Notes: generated by a model from the letters alone, not told the origin. DNA of 64,000 nt from Apium graveolens (GCF_009905375.1 NC_133647.1:47922506-47986505); one strand, 5' to 3'; shown: positions 11,288 to 24,531, counted from the stretch's first letter. Translations and numbers: made by a program.

Positions 11288-14200
11288 TGTCACGCCCCCA
11301 CTTAACAATATGTATTATACAACTTATTACAATAGTTAACAAAAGGAAATAAATACATCTGAATCCGAGATCTTACAGTTTAGGGTTTGGAACAGCCCAA
11401 CACTATTAACTATTACAACCTGATTTTTAATATCGAGTCCTCACAACGATCACTTATTCTACCTGAGCTCGAACATACGAATCGGCATCACAAGTCTTAC
11501 GCGTTGTCTGCTTGAATCTAACCATATCTGCTAGCTGTAATATCAGGGTGAAAGCAAGTAGTGAGCCAAATGCTCAACATGTGCTATGCAATACAAATCA
11601 TAAAACAAAATAAATGAATAACAATGTGAAGGAAGAGCTAATAATAACAAGAGATAAACTTTTGGGTGATGGCATCATTTACTTGTAACAAAACAATTCA
11701 AAACCATTTTTTATCAAAAACCATTTTATGACGCTACGGATTACAGCCGGTGATCAGCCGCGAAGTAATCCCAAACCTCGCTGGGTACTAGAACATTAAT
11801 GGGATCCCTATGCAACTTTTAAGCCTACAAAATTAAGAGCGTAAAGGACTTGAGTCGCAGTCCAGATCCACTATTTAAAGAAAATATTTGTCCCCCTTGG
11901 GATTGGAAAACCAAATTTTAACCTTTTTATTTTTAAAAACCGATGCCAACTGACAGTTAATTTCTTAAATAGTGACCATCTTTATCAAGGGTTCTAGATC
12001 AATTTTGAAGCACTGGGAATAGGTCCACTAAATTTCAAGGCCATGATCCACTAAACTATACTTTATCAAGGGAATTGCAAGGTTTCTATTTACAAGGATT
12101 TTGACAATGAGATTTAGAAATGTTATCGGATAGTATGAAGGAACAAAGTCAAACTAGGTTCAAGGTAATGGTTCCAGATAAGACATAGGTATTAAAATAT
12201 AAAGAAAGTGAGCATCAGTTCAAGGTATAACAGAGTATCATGCTTTAGGGCAAGGATAGGGTTATCAAGCAATCATGAACAAATGTTAAGGAATAACTGA
12301 GTTTTAGGTATCAAGATAAGGTTATTAAGTATAACTTGTACATGGTTCAACATCACAATTACTTTGGTATACTAGCATGGAATGACTTTTGATTTACTTG
12401 CATAGCAATCTTCAAGTAAAGTTAAACTACTTGCAATAAACACTTGAGGGTTCATGGCATTTTCATATAATACGAAGATAGATTTGAAACCAGTTGGTTC
12501 ATGTATATCAAGGTGAATTAGAATATTCACATCATATATAAGAACTAGTTATCAGACACTTGCAGTGTAAACAAAAAGGTAGGTTGAATCACTTACCTTG
12601 AGAAAGGCTTGACTTAACTGGCAGGTAGGAGCAACTGGAAGGTTTATATCGACTTTAATGGAAAGTTTACCCTCATATCGAGATCCTACACAAATAAGAA
12701 TAACCTCATAATAATATATTCTCACCAATCAACCTATTTGTAAACCAAAATTTTACACAATGGCTCGTAGGCCTATATACACACATATTTACGATCACCT
12801 TATAATCATAATAGTACACATAGCCACATATGCTCACATACCATATTTAAGTACAAAATAATATAGCACACACTATATTGCATCACTAAGCTTGGATGAT
12901 GTCACTCCACTTACTTAAGTCACTTGGTCGCTAAACTAGACAAAACTCCAAATTTTGACCTCCTAACTCGAAGTGCCTTTACCAAACCATCCAATTCCTA
13001 TTGAACCTATCTTGGGCCTTTCACTCTACAGAATTTAAGATATCTTTCAACTATAGTGGTCAACCAAATCTTCACTCATAAGTGCTCTAAAACTATGTGA
13101 TAGGTGAATGTGCTCATTATAGTGATTTCAGGATGACATCTATGGTTTCTTGGGTGCATTTGACACTCTTACACTTCAAGTTTACCTCTAAAACTTCTAC
13201 ACTAGACTCTTCTGATCATAAGTCAACTCCCAAACTTGGTGTGGCTCAAAGGCCTAGCTTGGGCCTCACTAGGCCTAAGCTTAAAGTCCACATTTCCCCT
13301 GTTTTCTGGACAGAAAAGGGTCCTGATTTGAATTCACTTGTGACACATGATTCTAACTCAAATCCTATGAACTATGGCTGGAAAAACTCCCCTGAACTCC
13401 CTCTAACTAATGCTAAACAGGGCCTAATGAGGGCCTACCTATGACATGGTCAAAACTTCCCATTTCTAAGTTGTAGCAAAACTGTTCCCTGCTGGAGAAA
13501 TTTAGTGCTTTCACTCGTGCACCTAACCAATCGACCTACAAACCTCTAACAAACACCTAAAACCTAATGTATACTCCTAGTACTAACTTCTGGTGACTTG
13601 GGCCTCAAAGTGCACGACAATAAAAAGGTCAAATCTCACTCTAAACCTCATGGTACCAAACTGAAATTCTGCAGAATCTAATGCTCCCCTTTCCACCATG
13701 ATTCTCACTTGACAAACCCGACCAAACATCAATCAAAACCCAAACCTAACCTCAAAAAAGGAAATCTAATGAACTACTACTCCCACACTCAATATTGTCT
13801 TAGTGGAGATCATCCTTACCTAAGGTGTAATATAGCAAAACAAGAGTTAACACAATACAATAATTACAAGTCATCAAGTTTTCGAAAATAACAACTTATA
13901 TCCTCCATATATATTCGACTTCAAATCACATATCAAGGAGCACAAATCAAAATCAATCTCTTAACTCAACTGAAATTAAATCCTATTAACAATTATCAAT
14001 CCAAATGATGAAGAAATTTCGAAAATCATGAGTTGAATCTATGCATGCATGCCTTCGAATTTATAAGTCAAAACAATATGATTTCCATAATAAATTTTAT
14101 CATAAATTCAACATGCAAGCCTAGCATTAACCATATCTATATGATCACTTAGCATGCAAAGGTTTTTATCAAGTTTTTACTTCCAAAACCAAGCTATCAT

Positions 14201-15225
14201 CACATAAACCTTCAAAATCAACAAGGCCACCAAGAAACATCATTAAGAACCATTCATTCGGCTCCCTTAAGGTCATAGCCGAATGAAATGGAAGGGAAAT
14301 GATCATTAAAAACAAGAGACTCACTCTCATGACTTGGCATTTCACCATTCCTTGTAGTTCCCTCAATAATATAACCTTAAATCCATGAGAATCAAGATTG
14401 TATTTTGAGTTCTAGTTAAAACTATTACATGCAAGATCAAAACTTAAACTTTTCACTCTAAAATTTTTGGAATATATGAATAACATATAGGGAGTAAGAT
14501 TACTTGAATATAGGATGGATGTTTGAGTGAAAGAATGAAGAAAAGAAGGGGTGGCGGCTTCGGCTATGGGAAGGCCGAGAGGGGGGTTGAGCCGAGAGGG
14601 AGGAGAGAGTGAGGTGAGGGTGGAGTGAAAAATGAGATGATCATGACAACTTATGTTTTTTTATGGTTTTGATTTGACCAAATGTGAGTGGAATTAGTAA
14701 TTGACAAAAGTAACCCTCTAGCAAGAATTGGGTCATTTTGTATGCAAGGACAAAGAAGTAATTTGGCTAGTAAAATGAGAGTTAGTGGGGTTGGAATTGT
14801 CTTTTTAGCCCTTTAAGTTGAATGGGAGGGTATTTGCATGCAAGGGTATCCATGTAAATTGCTAATTACTAAACAACTAATTTTCAAAGATTTACTTTTA
14901 TAAAATAAAATAAAAACTCGAATATTATAAAAATTGTACCATAAAACAACTTGGATTTTTAGAAATTTTATGAGATCAATTTTGTGATTTGTAAATGAAA
15001 TAATTTTAAAAGATAATTTTCCCATTGTAAAGAATATTCTCTATAAATCAATAATAAGAGCAATTAATAAAACTCTCGCTTTAAAAAATTCATTTTTTAT
15101 ATAAAGCAATTTATAATGCAGCAAATTTCATTCACACAAATGTACAATGAATAAATATATTTATAATCGACTCTAAGGTTATACAGGGTTCGCAAATAAT
15201 ATTACACAAAATGCCGGTCGTAACA
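11288..15225 (-). repeat. A 5' LTR, 3.9 kb
   Basis: It runs from TGTCACGCCCCC to GGTCGTAACA. From 11740 on it matches 2324-5834. The purine-rich block at about 14520-14640 is shorter than its partner at 5095-5250, so this tract has changed length between copies. There are no genes; the short ORFs are not preserved between the two copies. Confidence 0.9.
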
Positions 15226-15446
15226 ATATTGATACTATTCTCATAATCTCATTTCTAAGTCACGTACTTAGAGATATAGAATTGCATATCATATTCCAAG
15301 GACATTTATTAATCTATCATTTATATCACAGTAAATTAAGAATTAATAAATTATAAAGAGAATAATCGATAGAACATAAACATTAATAATCCTAATGTCT
15401 TAAACTAAAACATCATAGTGTTGTCTCTAGGGCACAAACACTAACA
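15226..15446 (-). mobile_element. H: copia-type LTR fragment
   Basis: In element sense it starts TGTTAGTGTTTGTGCCC at 15446, the look of a Ty1/copia LTR 5' end. It differs from every other LTR in the window. It abuts A's LTR at 15225/15226 and B's LTR at 15446/15447. The simplest reading is a copia element inserted in B's 3' LTR (TSD ATAAA at 15447) and then split by A (TSD ATATT), with the remainder left of the window. Confidence 0.65.
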
Positions 15447-16089
15447 ATAAATTGATACGTTTATTTGAGAAAACAGATCCAAAACGGTACCGGTTTAGGA
15501 TAATTATCCAAATCTATACATTTTGTACTGCGGTCTTGGTCTCAGCGCCTTGGTTACACGTACTACGAGATGATAATTATAATAGTTTAATAAAAAGATC
15601 CTGTTTCTCAAAACTACGGGTTTTATCGATTTACTGAAACGAATTTTGTATCGAAAATATTCCGTCGGGACCCGCACGGGGAAAACCGTATGCCGGATTG
15701 AAAAAGTCAAAACATGGAAAATGCTCGGAATATTGCAATTAGTTTAGGAAGGAGTTTTCGGAAGAGTTTCGGGTTGTAAAAACATAAGAATGGTTGAAGC
15801 CGGTTGGTTCCCAATTATATAAAATAGTTTTTAATTACTCGGAAAAATAATTTATTAAATACATAAATCTTTTATGAGGTCATAAAACAACATAAAAATT
15901 AATATAAAGATATGACAATTATCTAAACTTTATTTTGGACATATAAAAATTAAAATACTCAAATTATATCATATTTAAATATCCAATCACATATGCCACT
16001 ACACAAATAGTTCACAGAATAAACAAAATAAACACAGAATATATACATTTATTAGCAAAATAATTACACGTTATGTCCCGGATATTACA
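15447..16089 (-). repeat. B 3' LTR, partial
   Basis: It matches 39047-39693 (both begin ATAAATTGATACG and end TGTCCCGGATATTACA). Truncated by H. Confidence 0.88.
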
Positions 16090-16106
16090 TCATTCCCCCC
16101 TTAAAA
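16090..16106 (-). promoter_or_regulatory. B polypurine tract
   Basis: The minus strand reads TTTTAAGGGGGGAATGA, directly before the 3' LTR. A degenerate copy of the GATTCTG/CAGAATC hairpin lies beside it (16108-16125), with one stem mismatch. Confidence 0.75.
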
Positions 16107-16127
16107 GGATTTTGTCCTCAGAATCTC

Positions 16128-16619
16128 CTAAGAAAATAAATGAGGGTACGTTTCTCGCATATCGCTTTCTAATTCCCAGGTTGATTCTTCAACCTTTGGA
16201 TTTCTCCACAATACTCTTACTAACTTTACAACTTTATTCCTTAACATTTTCTCTCTTTCTTCTAGAATATTTATCGGACTCTCTACATATGACAAATCTG
16301 CTTGAAGTTCTATCGGCTCAGACTCAATTATATGTCTAGAGTCTGGATTATACTTTTGAAGCATCGATACATGAAAAACATTATGAATGTGCTCCACATG
16401 CGGGGGTAATTCCAGTTCATAGACTACTTTGCCAACACGCTTCAAAATCTCAAAAGGTCCGACGTATCTAGGACTCAGCTTTCCTTTCTTGCCAAATCGG
16501 GACAACCCTTTCCATGGTGACGCTTTTAACAATACTAAATTCCCTTCTTCAAATTCCATGTCCTTCCTTGATTGATCGGCATACTTTCTTTGACGGTCTT
16601 GGGCTGTAATTAACCTTTT
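16128..16619 (-). pseudogene. B integrase C-terminus and chromodomain
   Basis: The 143 open codons from 16559 begin MEFEEGNLVLLK. The GPY/F module ([19 protein letters not shown]), then HNVFHVSMLQKYNPDS and a chromodomain-like end (VKLVRVLWRNPKVEESTWE, ending near YPHLFS) follow. It is in the same frame as the integrase, separated by one stop at about 16618. This is the clearest chromodomain in the window and the main evidence for the chromovirus call. Confidence 0.85.
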
Positions 16620-17753
16620 CTAAATAACTTCAACAACTTCTTTAGTCTGTAGCACCAATTCAGGTCCAAGTATTTTTCGTTCTTCTACTTCATCCCAATA
16701 TACTGGCGATCGATATTTATGTCCATAAAGAGCTTCATAGGGTGGCATCCCAATACTAGCATGATAATTGTTGTTGTAAGCAAATTCTACCAAGGGTAAG
16801 TGCTCGTCCCAACTTTCTTGGAAATCAATTACAGAAATACGTAACATGTCTTCAATCATCTGAATTGTTCTCTCGCTTTGGCCGTCTGTCTGTGGATGGT
16901 AAGCTGTACTGATGTTCAATCGGGTTCCCAAACATTCTTGAAAACTTTTCCAAAATCTCGAATTAAATCTTGGGTCTCGATCAGATACGATAGACATAGG
17001 AACTCCATGATGAACTACTATCTCTTTCGGGTACATGTGAACCAACTTGTCTAGCAAAAATCTTCCATTTATAGGCAGAGAATGAGCTGACTTGGTAAGT
17101 CTGTCCACTATAAACCAAATGGCATCGTGATTTGCTTTTTTCCTTGGTAATTCGAGTATAAAATCCATGGAAATATGCTCACATTTACATTCTGGAATCT
17201 CTAATGGCTGTAATAACCCACTTGGTGTCTGATGCTCTGCTTTAACCCTTTGACATGTATAACACTTACTAACCCATTCCGCAGTTTCTCTTTTCATATC
17301 TGGCCACCAATAATTTTCTTTTAAATCTCTATACATTTTGGTACTTCCTGGATGGATTGAATATCTTGAATTATGAGCTTCTTGTAGAATTTCATTCTTC
17401 AACTCTATTACTGGTGGAATCCAAATTCTGGAAGAAAACCTAAGTATACCTTGATCATCCTTTTGTGTGCATAACTCTTCACCTACCAAATGAATAATGT
17501 CTTGATCCATTATTTCCTCTTGACACTTCTTGATATTCTCTAGTAGTTCTGGCTGGAAAGTCATACTATATATCTTTGCTTCGTCAGGCTTGCAAATTCT
17601 GACTTCTAATTCCAATTTCTGAAATTTCTTGTATAACTCATCGGGTAATGTCAACACATTCAACTTCTCTTTTTGACTTAACGAATCTTCCACAATGTTT
17701 GCTTTACCTGGGTGATGATTAATCGTACAATCGTAGTCCTTGATCAACTCCAA
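16620..17753 (-). pseudogene. B integrase (HHCC and DDE core)
   Basis: The 377 open codons start with the end of RNase H (LIKDYDCTINHHPGKAN). Next is the zinc-binding domain (H in AHNSRYSIHPGSTKMY, CYTCQRVKAEH). The DDE core has D in MDFILELP, D in SDRDPRF and E in QSERTIQ. It is the longest intact integrase piece here. The track start is arbitrary, since this is an internal part of a polyprotein. A TAG near 17760 cuts it from RNase H. Confidence 0.88.
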
Positions 17754-17762
17754 CCATCTTCT

Positions 17763-18146
17763 CTACCTCATATTGAGTTCCTTTTGCGTGAATATGTACT
17801 TTAAGATTTTATGATAAATCTCACATCTTTCTTCATACAAATAATGTCTCCAAATCTTCAAAGCGAATACTATGGCCACTAGCTCCAAATCATGAGTAGG
17901 ATACTTCTGCTCACGAGGTTTCAGTTGTCTCGATGCATATGCAATAACCTTGTCGTGTTGCATCAATACACAACCTAATCCCTTATGAGAAGCATCACTA
18001 TAGATTATAAAACTTCCTTGATCATATGGAAGTGACAAAACAGCTGCTGTGATTAATCTCCACTTCAATTCCTGAAAACTTTCTTCACATTTGTCGTTCC
18101 ATATAAACTTCTCATTCTTTCGAGTAAGCTTTGTCAAAGATGTCAC
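17763..18146 (-). pseudogene. B RNase H
   Basis: An open piece with [35 protein letters not shown] and [19 protein letters not shown]. It is in frame with integrase. The upstream RT part is shifted by one frame. Confidence 0.82.
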
Positions 18147-18814
18147 AATCTTAGAGAAATCTTGAACAAATCAGCGATAATATCCTGCTAACCCCAAGAA
18201 ACTTCTTACTTCTGTTGTTGTTTTTATTCTTTCATAATTTGTAATAGCCTCAATCTTTGTCGGGTCCACTTTGATCCCTTTATTACTGACTATGTGTCCT
18301 AAGAACTGAACTTCCTATAGCCAAAACTCGCACTTTGAGAACTTCGCATATAACTTTTCCTTTCTTAAAATCTCCAAAGATATCCTCAAATGCTCTACAT
18401 GGACTTCTTAGTCTTCGAGTAAATTAAAATATCATCTATAAACACAATGACAAACTTATCCAAATATTCCTTAAAAATTCTGTTCATCAAATTCATAAAT
18501 GCTGCTGGGGCATTGGTTAATCCAAAAGACATCACTAAGAATTCATAATGTTCATACCTTGTTTTGAAAGCTTTCTTTGGTATATCATCCGGCTTAATGT
18601 TCAACTGGTGATATCCCGATCTCAGATCAATCTTGGAGAAGTGCTTGGCTCCCTTCAATTGGTCAAACAAATCATCAATTCGAGGTAATGAGTACTTATT
18701 CTTGATTGTAAGCTTGTTGAGTTCTCGGTAGTCGATGCATAGTCTCATGCTTCCGTCTTTCTTCTTAACAAATAGTATCAGTGCACCCCATGGGGATACA
18801 CTGGGTCTAATCAC
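18147..18814 (-). pseudogene. B reverse transcriptase, frameshifted
   Basis: From 18814 it reads [30 protein letters not shown] and FIDD at 18431-18442. The catalytic aspartates are present; the second position is I rather than M. A frameshift near 18395 follows, and the rest (thumb/connection, with LGLAGYY) continues in another frame with stops. A TGA near 18812 interrupts the link to the protease region. Confidence 0.83.
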
Positions 18815-19522
18815 TCATTTCTCTAATAATTCCTTCAATTGTTTTGCTAACTCTTTCATTTCGACGGGCACCATTCTATACGGGGCCTTGGATACTGGTT
18901 CCGTTCCAGGTGCTAAAACGATTGCAAACTCAATTTCTCTGTTTCGAGGAAGTCCTGGTAACTCATCGGGAAACACGTCTGGGAACTCATTAACTACTGA
19001 AATGTCTTCGAGCTTTGCTGGCTCTTGACTTCTATCAATCACATATGCAATGAAATTCTCGCATCCCTGCCGTAGCAACTTTTCAGCTTGAATCATCGTT
19101 AAGAACTTCTTCGCTTGCTTCTGGCCCTTAAACGTTACCATTTTCTCATCTGGTATCTTTATAATCACCTTTTTATTACGACAGTCTATCTGAGCATCAT
19201 GCTTAGATAACCAATCCATTCCTAACATAACGTCAAACTCTTCTAACTTAAATGGTATCAGATCCACACAAAACTTATTACCAGAAATTTCAATCTCACA
19301 ATTTACACAAACTTGATTAACAGATACATGTTCTTGATTGGCTAATTCCACAGTCATTATTTTATTTAAATACTCCATCGGACAATTTAGCTTATTAACA
19401 AAATCCTGAGAAATAAACGAGCGAGTTACCCCCGAATCTATTACCACTTTGGCACAAAAAGAATTCACATTAAGCATACCTTCTACGATATCAGTATCCT
19501 GGATAGCGTCCTTCACCGACAT
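18815..19522 (-). pseudogene. B aspartic protease and RT linker
   Basis: The 235 codons contain the retropepsin motif IDSGVTRSF and MLGMDWLSKHDAQIDC. A linker follows (VVNEFPDVFPDELPGLP, then APYRMVPVEMKEL) that leads into RT in the same frame. Confidence 0.85.
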
Positions 19523-19599
19523 GTCAAAAATCTAGCTCTTGGAGTCTTATTTTCTACTGGAGTGGATCCCATGATTCTCAATGCATTACTAACTCAGCC

Positions 19600-19850
19600 T
19601 GGTGTCTTACAATCCCTTGCTATATGTCCTGGCTTTCCGCATTTAAAACATGTAAATCCAACTGCTGGAACCTTGATTGCTGGATCCCGGGTAGGCTGAT
19701 CTTTGTTCACTGGCTCTCTGGCTGGCTGATTACGACATTCTCTTAAATAGTGCCCTTTCTAATTACACTTATAACAAACTACATTCAACTTGTTACAAAC
19801 TCCTCCATGTTTCTTCCCACATACCTGAAAATCTGGAAAAGTTAACCTTA
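19600..19850 (-). pseudogene. B gag zinc-knuckle region, decayed
   Basis: Two CCHC knuckles can be traced: one near 19780-19740 broken by a stop where glutamine is expected, and one near 19660-19620 reading CFKCGKPGHIARDC. They lie in a frame broken from both neighbours. Confidence 0.65.
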
Positions 19851-19851
19851 G

Positions 19852-20760
19852 CTAATTTGGCTGGTTCACATTGGATGGGCGGTTGCCTTGACCTCCTTCG
19901 CCTACATTTTGTTTCTTGAAATTAAAATTTCTCCTTGGATTTAACTTGCCTTTCTTCTGATTGAAATTTGGAAACTTTCCTGCTTGGGTCTGACCTTGTG
20001 TTCCTTCAAACTTTCTTTTCTTACTCTCCTTCTCCTTCTGTGATATTTCACTCTCCGTTTCTGCAATCATGGCCTTCTGTACAACTCCTTCATAGGTATC
20101 CAATTCAAATATGGCTACCTTCCCTCTGATCCATGGCTTTAAACCTTGCTGAAATCTCTTAGCTTGCTTCCTATCCGTATCCACATATGATTGTACAAAC
20201 CTTGACAATTCCTCAAACTTACTTTCATAATCACCTACCAACATATTCCCTTGTTTTAGTTCCAAGAACTTCACTTCCATTTGATCTTGAACAAACTGAG
20301 GAAAATACTTATTTAGAAACAATTCTCTGAATCTCTCCCAAGTAATAGCATCTGTACCTTCTAATGTCTTCACAGTTTCCCACTAGTAGGTGGCTTCATT
20401 CTTTAAATAATAACTTGCAAACTCAACCTTCTGTTCCTCCTTCACTTTAACCAAAGCAAATGACTTCTCTATTTCCTTTAACCAAACACTCGCTTCAATT
20501 GAATCTAAAGAACCTTTGAATTCCGGTGGATTCACAGCTTGAAAAGTCTTAAAAGTTACTTGAGGGTTGGTTTGTCTTTGCTTCTGTTGAGTTAGGTTGA
20601 GGGTCTGTTGAGCCAAGATCTGAAGAATATGGGCTACTGTTGGGTCTATGGGAACTGGATTTGCATTCTGGTGGTTGTTGTCTATGTTGTTGTTGTTGGT
20701 TTCTTCATTCTAGTTGGTAGAACGGGTATTTCTTCTAGAGGCATTTTCTGTAAAGAATCA
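19852..20760 (-). pseudogene. B gag (capsid region)
   Basis: The frame from 20616 reads TFKTFQAVNPPEFKGS and WLKEIEKSFALVK. A TAG at about 20380 falls where a tryptophan-rich motif is expected; then ITWERFRELFLNKYFPQ, FLELKQGNMLV and RFQQGLKPWIRGKV run to 19852. It ends in a basic tail (KKGKLNPRRNFNFKK). The frame upstream toward 20750 is broken. Confidence 0.82.
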
Positions 20761-20985
20761 AACAACTTATTCAGCCTTTAAATTAAATCCTTTTTAAGAA
20801 AAGTTTTTGTAAAACAAAAATATCTCTTTTTGAAAACATTTGTAACAGTAGAACTAAGTAAAATGCATGCTTCTTTACAGAATATAAACAGTTAAGGGGA
20901 TAGGGTACATGGGATCACAAGAGTTATAACTGGTGTAATAAATAAAGTAAAATAGAACAGGTGCAATACTGTAAATGATAATTCT
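20761..20985 (-). other. B leader, left part (ends in TSD ATTCT)
   Basis: Non-coding leader between upstream ORF and gag, split by F. The last five bases (20981-20985) are ATTCT, repeated at 35321-35325 on the other side of F. Confidence 0.7.
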
Positions 20986-22328
20986 TGTAACACCCCCAAA
21001 TCCGGGGTCGGGGATTCGGGTTGTCACGAGTTCCATTTCCCTTATCAATACTTAATCTTAACAGTCAACCAACTACTGAGTACTGTGACCCCACAATATA
21101 CACACACACACCACAAGTTATAGTCTCAGAGATGAATACCCAAAAATAACACAAGTCATTTTATTCCACAATTATAAAACATTACACCTTAAAAGGGTTT
21201 CTGAATAATTTTACATTTCTTTGCCATTATTACAATTCATATAGATACATAAGTCTGGTACATCAGAAGTTGAAAGTCTAGCCTATTGGTAATTTCTACC
21301 TCAGCTGCGGCGGCATCAACGCTTCCAGAAGACTGCGGAACGTTTTCTAACCGCTTGCGAATCGGGAGCTTGGTCATGTTCATCTTTTCTATCTGTTGTT
21401 GTGTGATGAAAGAAGAAAGCAAGGGTGAGCAACAAGCCCACCAAAATAATATGTATACTGATTAACAATATATGAGCATTCTCATAGTACTCATTAAAGT
21501 CTTGGTCAAAAGAAATGAACCAAGATGATATCTTAACGCGACCAAGTCGCAAAATATTCAGTATATATATACATATATACTTTTCACAATCTTTGAAATC
21601 CTCTGACATGTATAATATACACAGAGTTCCAGTTTATAACTGTATAAAAATATCGTTGCAAGGTGATCTAATATATCTGACCTTGTCTCAACGTTTTCCT
21701 GAAACCTTTGTCATTCATAAGACAATCATTAACTAGATATAAGTTTAAAAGATGAAGTTACAAGATACTTCAATATACTTATATCTTTTCCGAATACTAC
21801 TTGAACTACAACCGTTCAATGTATAAATAGTTCATCCCATAGATTAAGCTACGAGACAAAACTTGTATAGAATCAATCTTTAAAATATCATCAAAATAAA
21901 ATGAAGTTACGAGATACTTCATTTAATGCAAACATCATTTTGAAAACTTGACCCTGCCAACACTCAATAATCGCCCAACCGTAGCCTTTCTATTGAAGTG
22001 CTCTGGGTAGTGTTGCAGAAATATCCAATTGGATGATGAACTCATTACGGGAGTTTACCGCGCCAGGAAGACCACTTACGATGATCAGTCGTAGTAGTAC
22101 AACCCCACCATTATCTACATGTAGAGGATAACCTGTCGGATTTACTTGTCAACCGAACACTGGACTCCTAAGGAATGTACCGTCTTGCGGAACTTCCAGG
22201 CCATTTGGGCCAATATAATAAGGCTGGGCCGGCACCACTCGACCACTTACGCCACTCCTAGTTCAGATGAAATCCATGACTCTGAAACGTAAAGCTCGTC
22301 CCCCCTTTCCCCAAGTACAAACTTATTG

Positions 22329-22351
22329 TACGGCTCCACCAAGAAGCCGTA
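22329..22351. repeat. Hairpin in the F 3' LTR
   Basis: TACGGCT and AGCCGTA pair over 7 bp. The other LTR keeps a 9-bp version (32324-32350, GATACGGCT/AGCCGTATC), and solo LTR I keeps it with one mismatch near 55036-55063. Confidence 0.6.
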
Positions 22352-22904
22352 TCTAGTTGGAAAGGAAAACTCACCAATATTTCCCAGGCGATGCCTGTTA
22401 ATGGATTAACTTGTTCCAAGAATTTTACTTCCCGAGTGTTGGGTAAGTAATCAAAAACTCTTTTATCAAAACAGCAACCTTGTTGCGAATATAAAACACC
22501 CCACAGAGCCGGATCCCTCAGGTTTTGAGCGAGTATTTAAATCCCCTTTGAAAGGAGGATCTTAGATATAAAACTGAGTTTTGGGATCCGCGCTAACCTT
22601 TAAAATCATTTCGAAGACTCGAAAACATTTTTAAGAATGTTTGGAGTGATGTTGATTTAGTAAAATAAATCAGTCCCAAAATATTAGAAAATATCTGAAT
22701 ATTATTATTTAAATAATATTCCCATAAAGAATAATCTTTATAAAAATAATTGAAGTAGAAGTTTTAAAACTTATACTTGCAATTAATATTAAATAACCAA
22801 AGATATACTTATACGAAAGTATTATCTTTATTTGAATAAAAAAAGTAAGTTTGATTATCGACACATTATTCTTTAATAAAATTAAGAATAATAATTAGTA
22901 AATA

Positions 22905-23180
22905 ATCGGAGTCATAAGTCCTTGAATGAATATTTAAAATAATATTCAATAATTAAAATAAACGGGGTCATAAGCCCTCGAATGAATATTCAAAATAATA
23001 TTCAATAATAAAATAAACGGGGTCATACGCCCTCGAATGAATATTCAAAATAATATTCTTTAATAAAATAAACGGGGTCATAAGCCCTAGAATGAATATT
23101 CAAAATAATATTCATTAATAAAATAAACGGGGTTATAAGCCCTCGAATGAATATTCAAAATAATATTCATTAATAAAATA
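22905..23180. repeat. 55-bp tandem array in the F 3' LTR
   Basis: About five units with a period of 55 bp (AACGGGGTCA at 22961, 23016, 23071, with AACGGGGTTA at 23126). The units hold AATGAATATT and AATATTCATT, which pair as a 10-bp stem around a 6-nt loop; two of the left-LTR units have the perfect stem. Confidence 0.9.
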
Positions 23181-23224
23181 AAGTTATCGAATAAACCTTA
23201 TTTGATTCATAGTTTTAAAAACTA

Positions 23225-23227
<3 letters not shown>

Positions 23228-23265
<38 letters not shown>

Positions 23266-23271
23266 CTCGGA
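23228..23271. repeat. (AT)22 microsatellite
   Basis: A pure AT run of 44 bp. The counterpart in the other LTR (about 33226-33259) is shorter and interrupted. Confidence 0.95.
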
Positions 23272-24520
23272 AGCATCGACTCCCGGTTTTAGAAAAATGT
23301 TCACCTTTGAGTCCCCTATATAAGGGTATATGCAAATTACCGCTTATCTCTAGCATAGGTATTATCAACTGAATCAACAGATATATGTATCAAGATTTCG
23401 AAATAGGCATGCATATATACCATTTCAAATGCTACAATATATCACAAGAATTTGCTAAATAACCTTTAGGCATCTATCACAAGATAATGCATGTACAAAT
23501 GTATACATCACAACAACAGTATAACGGATAGAAAACTTGCCTGAGCGACTGTGGGTTACAAATGGCTTGGGACGAGTCTGGTAACCTATAAACAACATAT
23601 AAGTTGGAATTAAACCAAAGTCGCTTATGAATCTATACTTTAACCAATTAGACCCTAACGTTCGCTTTTGCGCTTAACGATTCACTTAAGTCGCTCGAGT
23701 ACCCTCGGCTCCACCATTTTTAATAAATTAACCATTAAGGATTTTAAGGCGATTCTTTAAATGTTTCTTACTCCAATTAGTCCTTTAAGGTCTTTAACCT
23801 ATGTTTCAAAGTAAGGCGAGTGGTAACGGTTCGTTCGCGAAATGTCGTTACTTAAAACGGTCGTTTCTCCTAAACCGTATATCGGATTCAAACGAACCAC
23901 ATATCAAAACGAAGCTCGTAACATGAACTATATAATCATGGCAATGGTCAAAACCTAGCAGTGAGTTCACGTGTCCTAATGTTAAGAGGAAAAACAGTCT
24001 AAAGTAAATCGGACATTACGACGGCTATGTTTACGCGATTACCAATTTTATTTTACTCCAGACCAACCCACAATCAACCCACAATCACAACCCAATCAAA
24101 ACACCATCCATAATTCACCATAACAGCCCCAACAACTCAACATTATCCATTTATACTATTCTCAAACATGAATTTAAACTATACTTAAGTTCATTAATCA
24201 ACAATCCAAGAATTACCACTCCAAAAACTTCACAAAACCAACTAATCTCTACATTCACAACAAACAAGCCTCTCATGAATTATAACAACAAAACTAAACC
24301 TAATTACTCAAATAAAGTTAGGGTTTGGAGGGGTTATACCTTCCTTGGAGAGTGGAGAATCAAGTAATTAGCTTGGAATCACCCTTAAAAGTTCTTATCC
24401 AAGCTTAATCTAAACAAAAACTCAAGAACAAATATTTTAGTTCTTGAAAAACACCATTCACCATCTTCTTCCATGATTTTTAGGAAGAGATTGTGAAGGA
24501 ATTTGGAGCTTAGATTCATA

Positions 24521-24531
24521 GGATATTTATA
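24521..24531 (-). promoter_or_regulatory. Possible TATA box of the F LTR
   Basis: TATAAATATCC on the minus strand, 752 bp from the LTR 5' end. The copy in the 5' LTR (34557-34567) sits at the same offset. Confidence 0.4.

Larger units (their letters stand above)
2324..15225 (-). mobile_element. A: Tekay/Del-like chromovirus LTR retrotransposon
   Basis: A complete but decayed gypsy element on the minus strand. The order from right to left is 5' LTR (11288-15225), initiator-Met primer site, upstream ORF, gag, zinc knuckles, protease, RT, RNase H, integrase, chromodomain, polypurine tract, 3' LTR (2324-5834). The left LTR lacks the last 452 bp (counterpart of 11288-11739), because G is inserted there. 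The LTRs differ at roughly seven places in the first 130 aligned bases, clearly more than those of F, so A is older than F. The right flank is ATATT; the left flank is outside the window. A is itself inserted in copia LTR fragment H. Confidence 0.9.

Noticed and set aside
22905..23180. Regular direct repeats that could suggest a CRISPR array
   Set aside because: The 55-bp units are contiguous with no unique spacers, lie inside an LTR, and recur in its partner LTR.
24061..24330. Possible host promoter or gene start near TAGGGTTTGGAGG
   Set aside because: The segment recurs in the other F LTR and in solo LTR I, so it is repeat DNA.
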